A stretch of DNA of 64,000 bases, taken from Ceratorhiza oryzae-sativae (Eukaryota; Basidiomycota; Agaricomycetes; Cantharellales; Ceratobasidiaceae). The notes under the pieces were generated by a model, which was given only the letters and a program-made list of their open reading frames with translations, was not told the DNA's origin and made no database searches. Positions 34,385 to 46,541 of the stretch are shown in pieces (position 1 is the first letter of the stretch; each line of letters opens with the position of its first letter). The position numbers were made by a program, and so were the translations under genes. The stretch is taken from positions 1-64,000 of the forward strand of contig JARWMV010000053.1 of assembly GCA_030998015.1 (NCBI GenBank), read 5' to 3'.

Positions 34385-34940
34385 TGTTGTGACCCTCTGG
34401 ACGCTTCCTTGTGAAGCACTTAAGTAGTGGCTGTGTTGACAGTTTGATGTTATGTGGTATGTATTGAGTGTTCTAGTTACAGTGTTTGCTATGGTCTATG
34501 GTGGTTGACAAGATAAAGCAAGCTGAGATGTCCAGTCTTGCTTTATCCTTCTTATATATGCCTGTGGCTGCGGTGGCTGTGGATGTATTATTTAAGCACA
34601 ATCTGCAGTAGGTACAGGTTATATACAGTACTATGGGTTAGGTAGTTGTTTATCTTAAGTTTGTGCAGCTCCAAATCTTATAGAGCTGTGTGAGGTCAAA
34701 GGGGTAAGCACTGAGGTCACATGATCCTGCTGTAAGTGCCAAGATCACATGATAACTTGCTCCTTGCTCCAAGTAACAATGGAGAGAAATGCTGGAGCAA
34801 GTTCAGGGTAACCACTGTAAGCACTGGTTAAGCACCAAGGTCATGTGACCTTGTTTATGGCTTGTTCTGCTTAGGAAAAAATGCCATAAATCTGTAAAAT
34901 ATTTGGTTACTCTGTTATGTCTGTTTGATGGGTCATAACA
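34385..34940 (-). repeat. 3' LTR of Ty3-A copy 2
   Basis: On the minus strand it starts TGTTATGACCC and ends GGGTCACAACA. The polypurine tract GGGGGGATAA directly precedes it (34941-34955). It differs from the 5' LTR mainly by C/T and G/A transitions, many at former CpGs. Confidence 0.95.
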
Positions 34941-35019
34941 TTATCCCCCCCTTTGGCCATGTCTTGGGGGACCTCAAGACATGATTTAGATCCTTTATGC
35001 AAAAGGAATCTCATCCACT

Positions 35020-35130
35020 GAGGAGGTTAAGGGCACTGGACTTGAACCAACAACCTTTCGGCTGATTCAGTATTGTTCGATGAGGTGAGGCTGAGTCAGG
35101 CTAGACCCCTTAACCTCTATGTTACATGAG
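35020..35130 (-). other. tRNA-like sequence, copy 2
   Basis: The B box GGTTCAAGTCC (minus strand, 35038-35048) lies in a block bounded by GAGGTTAAGGG and CCCTTAACCTC arms, as in copy 1. The A box is degraded. Its conserved place between Rep and the polypurine tract in both copies argues that it belongs to the element. Confidence 0.4.
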
Positions 35131-35284
35131 ATTGTTTTTTCTTTCTTTGTTGTGGAGGTTATCCAGGGGTGGGGAGTTGTCTGCTTCTTCTCAGAATGCC
35201 CCAACTGTTTTGGATGGGTGTAGCAGAAGTTGTTCCTTCATTTCCCTTTGGTTCTTAAGGTGTTGTACAATACAATAAATTACT

Positions 35285-35761
35285 CTAAGGGAATACAAAG
35301 AATGGTTTTCCTCCTGAGTACACCCATTCTACATTTTTCGATACCCATAAGTCCCCCTCTTCCCCCTCTATGTCTGACCAACACTTCATGATTGCTGATC
35401 AGCTATTTCCCAGAATAACTGTTGGCCATACCTTCATTGATTTCATGTGCATGTACCTGCCTGTGAAGTCCACCTCATACTGGCTCAGGGCCTTGAGCGA
35501 GTACTTCCTGTTTGACTGGACCATGTCGTCCAGGATCCAAATGTCAGTGTCTTCTGACAAGTTCCCCACATTCCACACATTGCATATTTGGCTGTGACAG
35601 CCCTTGGATTGTGCGTATGCTGTTTTCCCCATCCCAGTCTCTCCTTCTATCACCAGGATGCGATGGCGCACCCCTCTTCCCCTCTTCTTGACTTCCTTGG
35701 CAAACCATCTGTCTGCTTGGTCAATGTGCTCCCAGTCTTCCAGGACCTCTAACTCCACAGG
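35285..35761 (-). pseudogene. Rep-like gene of Ty3-A copy 2, C-terminal (helicase) part
   Basis: This is the SF3 helicase half of the Rep gene: Walker A with GETGMGKT near 35640, Walker B DIWILDDM near 35525, and motif C VILGN near 35410. A stop at 35399-35401 breaks the frame, after which recognisable C-terminal sequence continues to about 35285. The N-terminal half lies at 51824-52505; Ty3-B separates them with the duplication GATTG. Many former CpGs are TpG or CpA compared with copy 1. Confidence 0.85.
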
Positions 35762-35766
35762 GATTG

Positions 35767-36136
35767 TGTTGACAACAACAAGTCAGGCAATGAGGAAAAT
35801 AGAGAGAAAGAACTTGTATTTGACAAGAGGTCAAGTTCTTGAGGAGTCCTCAGTGAACTTGACCTGGTTTATATACATAGTACAAGCCACATCATAACAA
35901 ACAAGTCTGTACAGTGAGTCATGACCAATAAGAGATAGAAGCAATAGAAGCAACTGTGGAACTGTGGAATTTCACATCAAAGTTGAAATACATCTTGGTT
36001 ATTGGTCTGGACCATCTCCTGAATCACATGACACAGATATACCATAAAAGGCAAGTATGTTTTGAAAATGATCTCATAAAATGTAGTAAATCAAGAAAAT
36101 ATTATAGAGTGGATATATGCATGTCAGTTCATGACA
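35767..36136 (-). repeat. 3' LTR of Ty3-B
   Basis: On the minus strand it starts TGTCATGAAC and ends TTGTTGTCAACA. The polypurine run GAAGGGGGGAAG (about 36137-36148) precedes it. A full-length relative is the solo LTR at 15488-15846. Confidence 0.95.
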
Positions 36137-36290
36137 CTTCCCCCCTTCAAGGCACAGGGGTTGTGGGGTGCCTTTGGATGTGTCTTGACATAGTCAGCCA
36201 GTAGTTCTGGTGCATTTACCAGGTCGTTGTAGGTTAACCATTGTTGCTCGTCATAACCAAGCCATTTGACATAGTATTTGAAGATGTTAG
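36137..36290 (-). pseudogene. Ty3-B chromodomain, C-terminal remainder
   Basis: YYVKWLGYDEQQWLTYNDL is the core of a chromodomain, a histone-methyl-lysine reader that directs chromoviruses to heterochromatin. The N-terminal part (EFEVEQIIKSQ) lies at about 41880 in the integrase ORF. The 8-bp-TSD transposon at 36291-41850 separates them. The polypurine tract follows the end of this frame. Confidence 0.8.
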
Positions 36291-39200
36291 CAAGGGGTAG
36301 TGCTGAAATAAGTGCCCACCTGAGGTCTAGGTGGGTGGGTCCACTGAGGACCTGCCAATGAGTTTTTTCAGAATTTTTGTACCATATAAATATCACTTTT
36401 ATGGAACTATAAGATGTAATTACCGATTGATAACCAATTGCTAAACAAAGGTATTAATTCAACCACATGGCACACTATTGCGATACAATGGAGTAGTAAT
36501 AGATTTTTACAAAGGGATGGTGAAATCCACAGGTGTGGCTTGGGGCAGTTGCTTAAGGTATACTCAAGAGATGACAGGATGTCAGATTAAGTTTCCCCAT
36601 CTTGCTGGGTGTAAAAATGCCTGACAAAGTTAGTAACTCTCCTGACATCCTGAGGATCATTGATATATGTATATCAGAGCCCTAAATACACAGCCGACAC
36701 AAAGGTCCAGTGTCTGGATTGTAACGAGCTAGTTCATGTTTTGTTTCGTGGTCCTGTGGGCCTTGTTGAACATTGAGGGAAAGCTAAATGCCTGCTTGCA
36801 CAAGCTAAACAGTCCAAGGCAGAGAAAGACAAGAATCAGTCAACTCTGCTTTGTTTTGGAATTTCTTCTAGTACTAGAACTTTGGACACAGCCCACAGCT
36901 TGGTCTCTTCACTGCCAAAGCTTTCAACAGCTAATTCTACATTATCACTTAGCAGCTCTGGCATCAATCATTTGTCTGAGGAGCAGCGTTTGTGCTCTGA
37001 TGTCTTGCCCATGGATGGGCTATATGCTTCAGACACTATGCTACAGGATTCACACTTGGTAACGCCTCCCTTGACACACACTATTGAACTTGAAGACAGC
37101 GACGAAGAGATTATAGAAATAATGCTGCCACCTGTGACAGTGCTGAATAGCCCTGGTGCAAATGCTAGAACGATCTGAATGGCAGTTTCGCAGCCTTCCA
37201 ACACTATAAGCACCCATGCAGGTACTGTAGCTGCACATACACACTTTCCCTGCTCTTCATTCAGATGTAGGGGTATTACGTTTAGTTTTGCAAGTGGACA
37301 GAATCCCTTTTTGCATTATCCATACACTCTATGTGCTAGTCTCACTTTACCTTGGGGTTTTGAGGTTTGTAATCAACATATGACACTTTGTGCCAATGCT
37401 TGCACAAGTTTCTCTTCTGGCACACTAGCTCCTGGGTTGCTCACATGCGCTCCATGTGAAGCTTTGAATGGTTCTCAAGTACTTCAGGGAATCCAAGACC
37501 GCCTGACCACTGGAGGCCATGAGAACTCGTCCTGGCACTACCTATCAATGCATTCCTTACACAAGCTCCTTCAACAAAAAGCTAATCAGATTGATAGCTT
37601 TTGATCAAACAAACTGACTCAGGCTCATAAACTTGCATTGTGTGTACAGAATCTAGATGAACACAAGAAGTTCCTGGTAGCAATAGGAGCTGATCGTAGT
37701 GTACAGAGGGTAGGGGTGCTAGTTGCCATCGCAGTCAAGCATAAACTAGGAGTTAGAGGCATTATTGAACGCTTCTGGAAGGCAGCTAAGGGGCTTTATC
37801 ATCCAAAAGGATACTCTGATGAGGAGAAGATGAAGAGCCTTCTATTTTACCAATTAGGAGGTGTCCAAGTTGCCGATATTGCTCATCAAACTCTTGCACT
37901 CCCAGGAACATCGACCGTACACCAATATAAATTATCCTCAATGCTCAAGGCTTCTCCACAGAAACCTGCACCAAATGAGGTCAAACACAACCTCAATGAA
38001 AACTTTTGTGACCTTGCTTGTTTACTTGGCACTGAATCAGCCCCTGATTATATCCTCATGCTTGATGAGCTTAAGGTGGAGGAGCGACCCCGTTTAGATG
38101 CGGTAACTGGGAAAGTACTTGGAATATGCAGGGAACACAGAGACTGTGTCTCTTTATCAATAGATTCAGTACGGGAGCTTGAGCAGCTAGCTACTGCTGT
38201 CGATAACAAGGAAATCCATATTGCAACTGAGGTAATGTTATACCTGAGCAATCATGCGTTAAAGATCTAACCACCATTATTGACAGTGTACTGTTGCAGC
38301 AATTGGGCTGCTGACATCAGACAAGCGAATGTATGCAGCACATCCTATCATGATATCAGGGACATGCAAGCATGAAAAAGCAAGTGAACATACAAAGCTT
38401 ATCAGCACAGTTATTCAAGTCTGTAAGCGACTTGCTCCAAAACTTGGCCTTGGAGATCTTCTGTCTATCACGTCTGATGGCGAGGCATGCTGAGGGGCGT
38501 CAATCTCTGAACTCACTCTAGCTGAACCAATTCAACCTACTTCGGTGCTGTTTCCACTTCTCTCTGGGCTATGCTTATTCAATATGTTGGTTGGTGAACA
38601 TGAGCTTACAGGCAACAAAGATTATAAACATATCTTTAAGCGCTTGAGGAATCTTCTCATTGGCACACTAGGGACTTTTATTGATGGCATTCATGTTACT
38701 ACAGCAGTCTTACACCTGCATCTTTGTGACGGCAGTGTTTCAAAGACCCAAATTGACTATATGCTATGCCCTGACGACAAACAAGATGTCACACTTGCTG
38801 TTCAGCTCCTCCAGAGTGTTGCTAATCTACCTCCACCTGCCCAAGATGACAAACCAGCTTATGCACAAAGTAGGCGTGCATTGAACATACTGGGATTACT
38901 TGTAGATCTGATTATCAAGCTGTATACTGACATATCTTTGTCTCTTTCTACACAGCTAGAGAAACTCTCTTCCACAGTGCATTTGGTACTATGGCTATAT
39001 ACCTGCTCTTCTAAGTCTGCTCGCTTTTTGCCACTTCAGCTCTATGGAGACATAATGGTTATGATCAAGAACGCTTATATATGTTTTGCTAAAGCTAAAG
39101 TTAAGAATCCCCAGGGCTCATTCTGGTTGACGCTTCTGGGTATGGACTGCTTGGAAGCTGCTTTTGGGATTGTTAGAACAATGATCAGGAATGATGCAAA

Positions 39201-41850
39201 TGCTGATGTATTACAGCTGGCTAGTTGACTCTCTAGTGCAACAACCTGTGCTAATATCCTAGCTGAGCATCCTGAGTGGGATCGCGCACCCTGCTGTCTG
39301 AAGCTTCGCTCAGTTGACTCGTCTAGCATATCTGATACACCTACAGTAGACCACATAAGCCCAAGTGTCTGGAAGGGTGATTTATGTGTTGAAAATGTCC
39401 ACCCTCTTGCATGCTGGTGGAAAGGTCAACAGATACTTGGCAAACTCCTACCTGTTGCAATCGCATCTATTATAGAGGAAGACTTAGCAAAACTGGTGAG
39501 TAACGCTTCAGTGGACATCCTTGCGCCATTTGGTGAGCTTGTGATGAATTGTTCATGTGGGCCTGAGTCTCTAGAGATGGAGGTATCAGATGTTGACTAT
39601 GCTGGAGACCATGCTAGCAGCTCTTTGCCAACGCCTGTAGATCCTTCTCATCTCAATCTAGAAGATCTGGCTGGTACTGAACACACTGAAGAAACACCTG
39701 GTGCACCTTCGCCCTATCTCAAGCTGGATAATGGAGAAACAGTCCACAAAGCTTGGGTAATCAGCCAGCTTTTTTTCAACTCCAGGCGAAATTCCACTGA
39801 TTGCCTCAGCCGTGTTGCTGGATTATCCAAGTACGTGGTTTCAGCCAAGAGAACCAATTCATCTGGTATTATCAACCATGATTCAGCACTGGGAGAGCCT
39901 GTGCTCCATGTCAACGATCCTGCAGCCACCTTGCTTTGCTGTGGATCACATATATTTTTGGCTATCTTACAAATCAATCGACTTCAGTATGATGATATCT
40001 CGGTTCTCGAAATGACAACAGCTCGTTTGGGCAAGGCCATTGCTGATGCGACAGCTCAGATACTTTGTCTGGCTCTGTTTAGCATTTCTGTTTCTCAGGT
40101 GGCAAGTTCTGAGATAGACTGGAAGTGGACGCATAAATATGGTGCAGTGATCAAGATACCTGGTTGATTTATACAGCCAGTCAACCCTGCACTACTAGCC
40201 TCTGATACATGCACTGCTACGTATGTTTTCAGTACTAATGATCTCCTGGGAATTACTGCCTTGCTTGCCGACCAGTTATCGCCTAGAGATCTTTTGGAGC
40301 TCCCTCAAGTTGCTCAAACTGATTGTTTCCCTTACCTTCATGCCGGTTAGTCTCACTTCTATCAGAGCTTATGCATTATCTCAACTTTGTTGATACATTA
40401 CAGGTAAAGCATGCTTTGAGTATGAGCAAGAGGCAGACACTCATGATCCTAGTTGCACTCATGATCATAGTGCTTGCCCATCATGTATTTCTCCTGCTGT
40501 TCAGCTGAATTGGTCTAAGCCCCCACAAGTTCTTGAACACATGGGTGCTCACATCTTATTTGACACACTAGTTAACTGAGCTACTCAACCATGCAGGTTT
40601 TGCTTGCAGCCCTCTGCAAGCTGTCTGATCTTTTTGCTTCATAGGAAGGGCAAAGAAGCGAGCCTACAGATTGATCTGGCTTGGTCAAAGAGCTGCCCTT
40701 ATGCAACAAGGTTCTCTTACGAAGCTGCATCCCAGTCTAAACCAGCCTCCCCATGCTCAAATGTACCCCTGGTCTGCGATCTTTGCTCTCAAGATTCGCC
40801 TGCAATCTGGAGGTACAATTTTGAGGAGCACCTCAGAATTAGCCATCCTTTGGCTAATCAGAGCACATACATTGACCTATTTCGACTTTCAGAGTCAGAA
40901 ATTGCTGCCATGCAAATCACTTGGGATTGGTGTCAAACAGCCCCTTGACTTGCTTGAGGTAGGGTGGCTGGCCCTGAACTGGCAATATCCGAAGTGCACA
41001 GCTCTCACATGGTCTTACAGTCAGTAGGAATCAACCAGCTGTATGTCTATTACCTGATCAAAATAAGCAGAATGATTGAGCTGCCGAAAAGGGATGAACA
41101 AGTCACTGACAACCTGGATCAAGACCTGAATCATGAAAGTGCCACTTCAAGTGATGACGATGAAATACTGGATAAATACAGCATGGAAATCGATACAATA
41201 GATGGTATGTGCAGCCAACTCAGATCTTGTCATGTTTTAACTGGCTCCTACCATAAGATCCTATATCTATGTCGACCTCACTCTTTACTACAACTATAGT
41301 ATCAAATCGCAGCAGGCGCACAAGGAAACAATGACCCATATTGGATGAAATCACTGCATGTTATATGTGCAACATTAAGGTTACAGAGGAAGAGATTAAA
41401 GCAAACAAATTACCAGGCGCTGTTCCACAGGTGATGATGTGCAGTAACAGACACTGCAAAACAAAATGGGTATGTTTTTCAATAAGTGATGTATACTTAA
41501 TTCTGATAAGCTCTCAGTTTCATTTTGGTTGCTACAACTTCTCGTATGTTCCGAAGGATTGGGATTGCAGCGAGCATGGCAGTAATCATTCAACAGCTCA
41601 TAAACATTGAAAGATTGCTTAACACAACATCTTTTATTGCTTTTATTCTTTATGCATGGATTACTCTCTATGTACTATATGACACAGTTTTCTTTTAACT
41701 TGTGGTGCCATGGATAGTTGTCATGTGCATATATACCCGATTTGGACAGATTTATATGACATAATCTATCAGGGGGTGGGTGGGTGCTCTTAGCAGCTGA
41801 CTTCTCAAAATCCGACCTCATGCAGGAATTTTTTTTTCCACCACCCCTTG
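36291..41850 (+). mobile_element. 8-bp-TSD DNA transposon, copy 2 (inverted relative to copy 1)
   Basis: The ends CAAGGGGTAGTGC (36291) and inverted CAAGGGGTGGTGG (ending 41850) match the ends of 27186-32885. The flanks are GATGTTAG (36283-36290) and GACATTAG (41851-41858). These differ only by C-to-T and G-to-A changes at one CpG, so the original 8-bp duplication was probably GACGTTAG. The element is inserted in the Ty3-B chromodomain. Confidence 0.85.
36680..41600 (+). pseudogene. Candidate P-element-like transposase, decayed copy
   Basis: It aligns piece by piece with the gene at 27566-32568. Pieces include a zinc-finger start VQCLDCNELVHVLFRG near 36710, VGVLVAIAVKHKLGVRG near 37715, DYILMLDELKVEERPRLDA near 38050, GMDCLEAAFGIVRTMIRND near 39140, and a Cys-rich C-terminus (CDLC, CYMCN near 41365). 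In-frame stops occur near 36779, 37603, 38491, 39226 and 40166, and several are TGA in place of CGA. It lacks the 109-bp retroposed insert of the other copy. It is not functional. Confidence 0.65.
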
Positions 41851-41858
41851 GACATTAG

Positions 41859-42933
41859 ACCTTTTGTTGTATTGTGACTTTATGATCTGTTCCACTTCAA
41901 ATTCTTCTTCCCCTTCAGGAGTTACCACTGGTGGTGGTGGGGGAACCTGGCACCCATAAGGGTCGTCTTTATATTTAGTCAGGAGTGAAACATGAAATAC
42001 TGGGTGTATTTTCATGGTTATTGGCAAATCCAGTTTGAAGGCATGAGTGCCATGTTGTGCTACCACCTTGAATGGTCCAACTCTTTTGTGGGCCAGTTTC
42101 CTGGAGGCCTGTTGAGTCCTTATATTCCTGGTGTTGAGCCAGACTTTGTCTCCAACCTTGATAGCCTCTGGGGTCTGATGCTTCTGGTTGTAATATTCTT
42201 TGATCCTCTGGTTCAATATTTCCAATGCAGCCTTCAGTTCATCATGGCCCTTTTGAAGCCATTCTGCATGATTGTCTGCTACAGGAAGTTCTTGTTCCTC
42301 CTTGTCCCCAACTGCCAGCCTTGGATGGAAACCATAGTTGGCAAAGAATGGTGATTTGCCAGTTGAAGCATTGATGCCATTGTTGTAGGCAAATTCAGCC
42401 AAGGGTAAGAGTGAGACCCAGTTGTCTTGCCGATCTGATATGTAGTGTCTGAGGTACCCTTCTACTACTTGATTAGCCCTTTCAGACTGGCCATCTGTTT
42501 GGGGGTGATATGCTGTGGAGTAGGACAGTTTTGTATCCAACTGTTTGTAAAGGTGCCTTAAGAACTTGGATGCAAAGTTGGGGCCCCAGTCTGAAATAGT
42601 TTTCCTTGGCAACCCATGAAGTTTCCATATGTAAGTTAGGAACAGGTTTGTGCAATCCATGGCACTGGCTTCTGATTGACATGGAATAAAGTGGACCATT
42701 TTTGTCAGGTGGTCGACCACTGTAAATATGGCGTTGAACCCTTCTGACAGGGGTAACCCAGTGATTAGGTCATATGTGATTTCCTCCCAGGGCTTTTCCA
42801 GTGCAGGTATTGGGTTTAGAAGCCCTGGGGGAACTTGGTTGCTGTGTTTGTTCCTGATACAGGATTCACAATGTGTGACATATTCATTGACTGATTTTTT
42901 CATTGATGACAATGTATATTTGCGGTTTAACAA
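41859..42933 (-). pseudogene. Ty3-B integrase with GPY/F region
   Basis: The open frame begins at CESCIRNKH (zinc-finger end). It keeps the first Asp region ITYDLITGLPLSEG, the second in TISDWGPNFASKF and the Glu region QTDGQSERANQVVEGYL, so the D, D and E positions are all present. KRVGPFKV is the GPY/F module and EFEVEQIIKSQ begins the chromodomain. The frame then runs into the transposon at 41850. The upstream zinc-finger part (about 42934-43200) is out of frame. Confidence 0.85.
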
Positions 42934-43199
42934 TTAATATGTTCTGAACTGCCCTGGGTGTCCTGCTGCTGGGTTATCATGATGACTTTCGATGACCATC
43001 CTGCAAAGTTCCTTGTTATTTGGGACGTAGATTCAGCCCTTGTGTTGTAAAAGTCCTTCATCCCATTCCCAATTTTTGACCTTCTCATTATCATCTAAGG
43101 CTTTCAGCACTTTTGATAGGTGTTCGTCCCCTGGGATTGCATCCCTAATGAGTTGTTCCAGGTTGTGGTCTGGTGTGATTGCTTGTAACCACAAAGATT

Positions 43200-45030
43200 T
43201 TAGTTCCAAAAATTGGTTTGTGCAAGCAGAGCTTGGCTCTCACCCCCCTCTTTAGGGATGTGCCTTGACAGCCTAAAGAGTATGTCTGCCTGGCCATTCT
43301 TTGCCCCTTCAATGTATAGGATCTTGAATTTGAACCTGGACAGGAACTCATGCCATCGTGTGACTCAGCCATTCAGTGGCTGATTTGTTTTCCAATATTC
43401 CAAATTTTTGTGATCACAAACAATGTTTACTGGGTGTTCGGCCCCTTCTAGCAAGTGACACCAGTGTTTGAGGGCCTTTATAATTGCCAGCATTTCTGTT
43501 ATGGATCACTAACATTTTTCTATTAATTTAGTCTGCTCTGCCAACCTCAAGCGATGCCTCTGTAATTAAATTGTGAAATACTTGAATTTGTATGCACTCT
43601 CAATTGTACTATTTTCCGTTCCATTAAATAGTAAAAATTTCCCGCTCTCCAACGCATATTTTATTAAGTTTTTACGATAAGATCTCAGAGAGATACAGAG
43701 GTTGCGATATTTCCTCTTATCAGGAGATATTGATTACAACATCGCACCGCTCATATCTCGGCAACCGCTTACCCTATCAAAGCGATCTTGTGCTCTATCG
43801 ATAGCTAATCTTCGGCGGTATCTGCTGCCCGAAGATCGTCGCGATCCACCGGATCCTCGCGCCGGAATGGCCCGAAGATCATTAGAATCTTACTGGACCA
43901 TCAGTCAAGATCTAATGACTCCAGTGAGTCAGGAGAGCTTCCCAAATTGATCCAGAAGCTTCTCTGACTCACCTTATGACTCACTGAGATGTAGCCTCCG
44001 TTCATTACATGTATATACTATGATAATATGATCTACAAGCCAATAGCAGGTCTCAGATGCATCAATGTCTTCGATCCACACCCTGTCTTTACTCTCTTAT
44101 CCTATACTGGGCTAGGGTGTACCCCAAGTATAGCAGTACTCTCTTTTGATGATCGCACTGGCATGCATGCATCTATTTGGCTCTGGAATGCCCTCCTCAG
44201 GGTATAAAAGGACCTCCTCTGAGGCCCTTCCAGACCACCTCCTTCCCTCCTCTACTCAACCCAGACCAGTTATTGGTTTCTTTTTCTCTTTCTATTTTTC
44301 TATTGTCTGTGTGTGATTTCTTATATAACTAGTACTGAGGAATAAAGTACCATATTAGTTATATACTGTCTGAGTCATTGTATCTTATATACAGAGATAT
44401 ATAAGGATACAATATTGCCTGATTGAGCATGACATAAAGTACCAGCTATTAGAGGAAATCTAAGTACCTGTAGCTGAGGAAGTACATGCATTAGGCAGCC
44501 CACCATCTATCCTATAAGCTATCACTTAAGCCTAGTATTAAGATTAGTATCAGTTAGTCCAAGCGACTAGGGCTGAACTACATTTAAGATATCTAAGGGA
44601 ACCTGACCATAGTAGTCTTGCTCTTTATACCTATAAATTAGTCAGTTTACACTGTGAAAGATTAAGACTACCTTGAGTGTTACTTGATTGCATTGCAACT
44701 ACTTTGAGCCTTCTTACTCTAGTCTAAGAAGTATTGAGTATGATTAGTGTATACTAACATATCTACATTTGCTTAAGCTCTAGATATTCAAGTGTACCCT
44801 GACCCGTAACAATTTCTTTGTTGTAGATATCATAGTTCCTTTCTGCTGGGACCATGGCTTTGGAATAGTAGGAGATTGGGTGGAGCATTCCATCTTCTCC
44901 ATATTGTAGCAGTACAGCACCTGTAGTGTAGCCCGAGGTGTCTGTTTCCAGGATGAATGGTTTACTGGGCTCTGGCTGAATTAGGAGAGGGGCTTCCTTT
45001 AGTTTTTGCTTTAGTAAGTTCCATGCTCAA
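43200..45030 (-). pseudogene. Ty3-B RNase H, split by a solo LTR
   Basis: FILETDTSGYTTGAVL (near 44960) is the RNase H start with its first catalytic Asp. It continues to the insertion point near 44817 and resumes at 43496 with [11 protein letters not shown] and [13 protein letters not shown] interrupts it near 43370. Confidence 0.8.
43497..44811. repeat. 1.3-kb solo LTR (LTR-C family), copy 1
   Basis: The plus strand begins TGTTATGGATCAC and ends GACCCGTAACA, giving TG...CA termini. The perfect 5-bp duplication ATTTC flanks it (43492-43496 and 44812-44816). No coding frame is seen. A CpG-richer core lies at about 43690-43880, including CGATCCACCGGATCC. A TATA-like GGTATAAAAGG occurs near 44200. 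It could be a solo LTR or an LTR-shaped non-autonomous element. A second copy lies at 55114-57374. Confidence 0.85.
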
Positions 45031-46145
45031 TCCCTTTCTTCTGTCCATTCCCACTTTACGTCCTTCTTGACTAATTCATAAAGGCATTTTGTAATTTTTG
45101 AAAAGTCTTTTATGAAGTGTCTTAACCAGTTTGCAAATCCCAGCCCTTCCAGGACTTCAGTTGGGTTGGTCAGAGTTGGCCATTCGACAGCCTTTTCGAC
45201 CTTGGCAGGGTCTACTTTAATTCCCTGGGGGGTCACTACTATTCCCAGGTAATTGACTTCAGTGATGTCAAAAACACACTTCTCTAAGGCACAGTATAAG
45301 CCAGCTTTTTGAAGACAGTGCAAGACTTCTCTGACATGTTTGTCATGCTCCTCTTGGTTTTTGGAGAACACTAGTATGTCGTCCATATATATTACAACAT
45401 AGATGCCCTCAATGTCTTGGAATTCTTCTTGGATCATAGCCATAAAGGTCCTGGGTGTGTTCTTTTGGCTGAATTGCATGACTAAGGGCTTGTACAGCCC
45501 ATGCTTGGTTTTGAAGGCAGCTTTCCATTCGTCTCCTTCTTGAATCTGTATGAGATTGAAACCCCACTTTAAATCAAACTTGGTGAATATCTTTGCCCCA
45601 TGCAAGGTTTCCACAATATCATTGATGCATGGGAGTGGGTATACATTGGAGACTGTCATTTCATTTAGCTGCTGGTAGTTGATGCACATGTGCAATTTCC
45701 CATTCTTCTTTTTAACAAATATGACTGGGGATGCCATCAGTGACCTTGAGGGTCTAATGTGCCCTGCTTTCAATTGCTGGTCTAAGGTCTTGTGTAATTC
45801 CATGTCTTCCTTGACGCCCACACTGTATATGGGACCATGCCTTGGCTTAGCATCCAGTTTTAGGTCTATCTGCATATCCCACTTTCTATGAGGTGGTAAT
45901 GGCTGGACATTGTCCTCTTCAGCAAATATTTTCCTGAATTCTTTATATTTTGCTGGAAGTGAGTCTAAAGAGTCCAACTGGAGCTCTTTGGGCTCATTTG
46001 CTTGCACATGTAGTGGTTTGGTAATGCAATGCTTTAGGCATATTGGCAAGTTGAATTTCATGTCCTTTCCATCCCAATCAATGTTGGGATTATGGAATTT
46101 GAGCCATGACATGCCCAGGACTAAATCATTTTTGCCAACATTCAC
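45027..46145 (-). pseudogene. Ty3-B reverse transcriptase
   Basis: This is a 372-codon open frame with VIFVKKKNGKLHMCINYQQLN, FTKFDLKWGFNLIQI and VVIYMDDILVFS (catalytic YMDD), the conserved blocks of Ty3/gypsy RT. It begins at MSWLKFHNPNIDW, just after the protease. Upstream and downstream frames are broken, so the polyprotein is not intact. Confidence 0.9.
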
Positions 46146-46166
46146 AACATAGGCACCAAGAGATTC

Positions 46167-46541
46167 TCAGTGCTCCTGGATACACAACTCAAAGGTGCAA
46201 TAGTGGGTCATGGACCCAGAGTCAATCTCCCTTCCATTGATTACTTGTAGTTTTTTTGGTGTTTTTAGGGAGACAGTAGGGATACGATATTGTTTAACAA
46301 GGTCTTCATGTATAAATACTGATGTGGCCCCTGAATCAATCATGGCCCATCCATTGAACTTTTTCATATTGTATGCGGACTTGTGTTCAGGGGTTATGCG
46401 CAGAGGGAATGCATGAAAGAAAAACTGAAGTTGTGATTGGTTTCCTAATGACATACATTCCATTTCTATATTTTTATTTTCATTCTGCACTTTTTGTAAC
46501 ATAGCGCCCAAGACCGCCCCCCTGGCACAGTTTGAGCTCAT
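46167..46541 (-). pseudogene. Ty3-B aspartic protease
   Basis: GWAMIDSGATSVFIHEDLV contains the DSGA active site of retroviral-type proteases. It follows the gag zinc knuckle and precedes RT. A stop near 46169 separates it from the RT frame. Confidence 0.8.
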
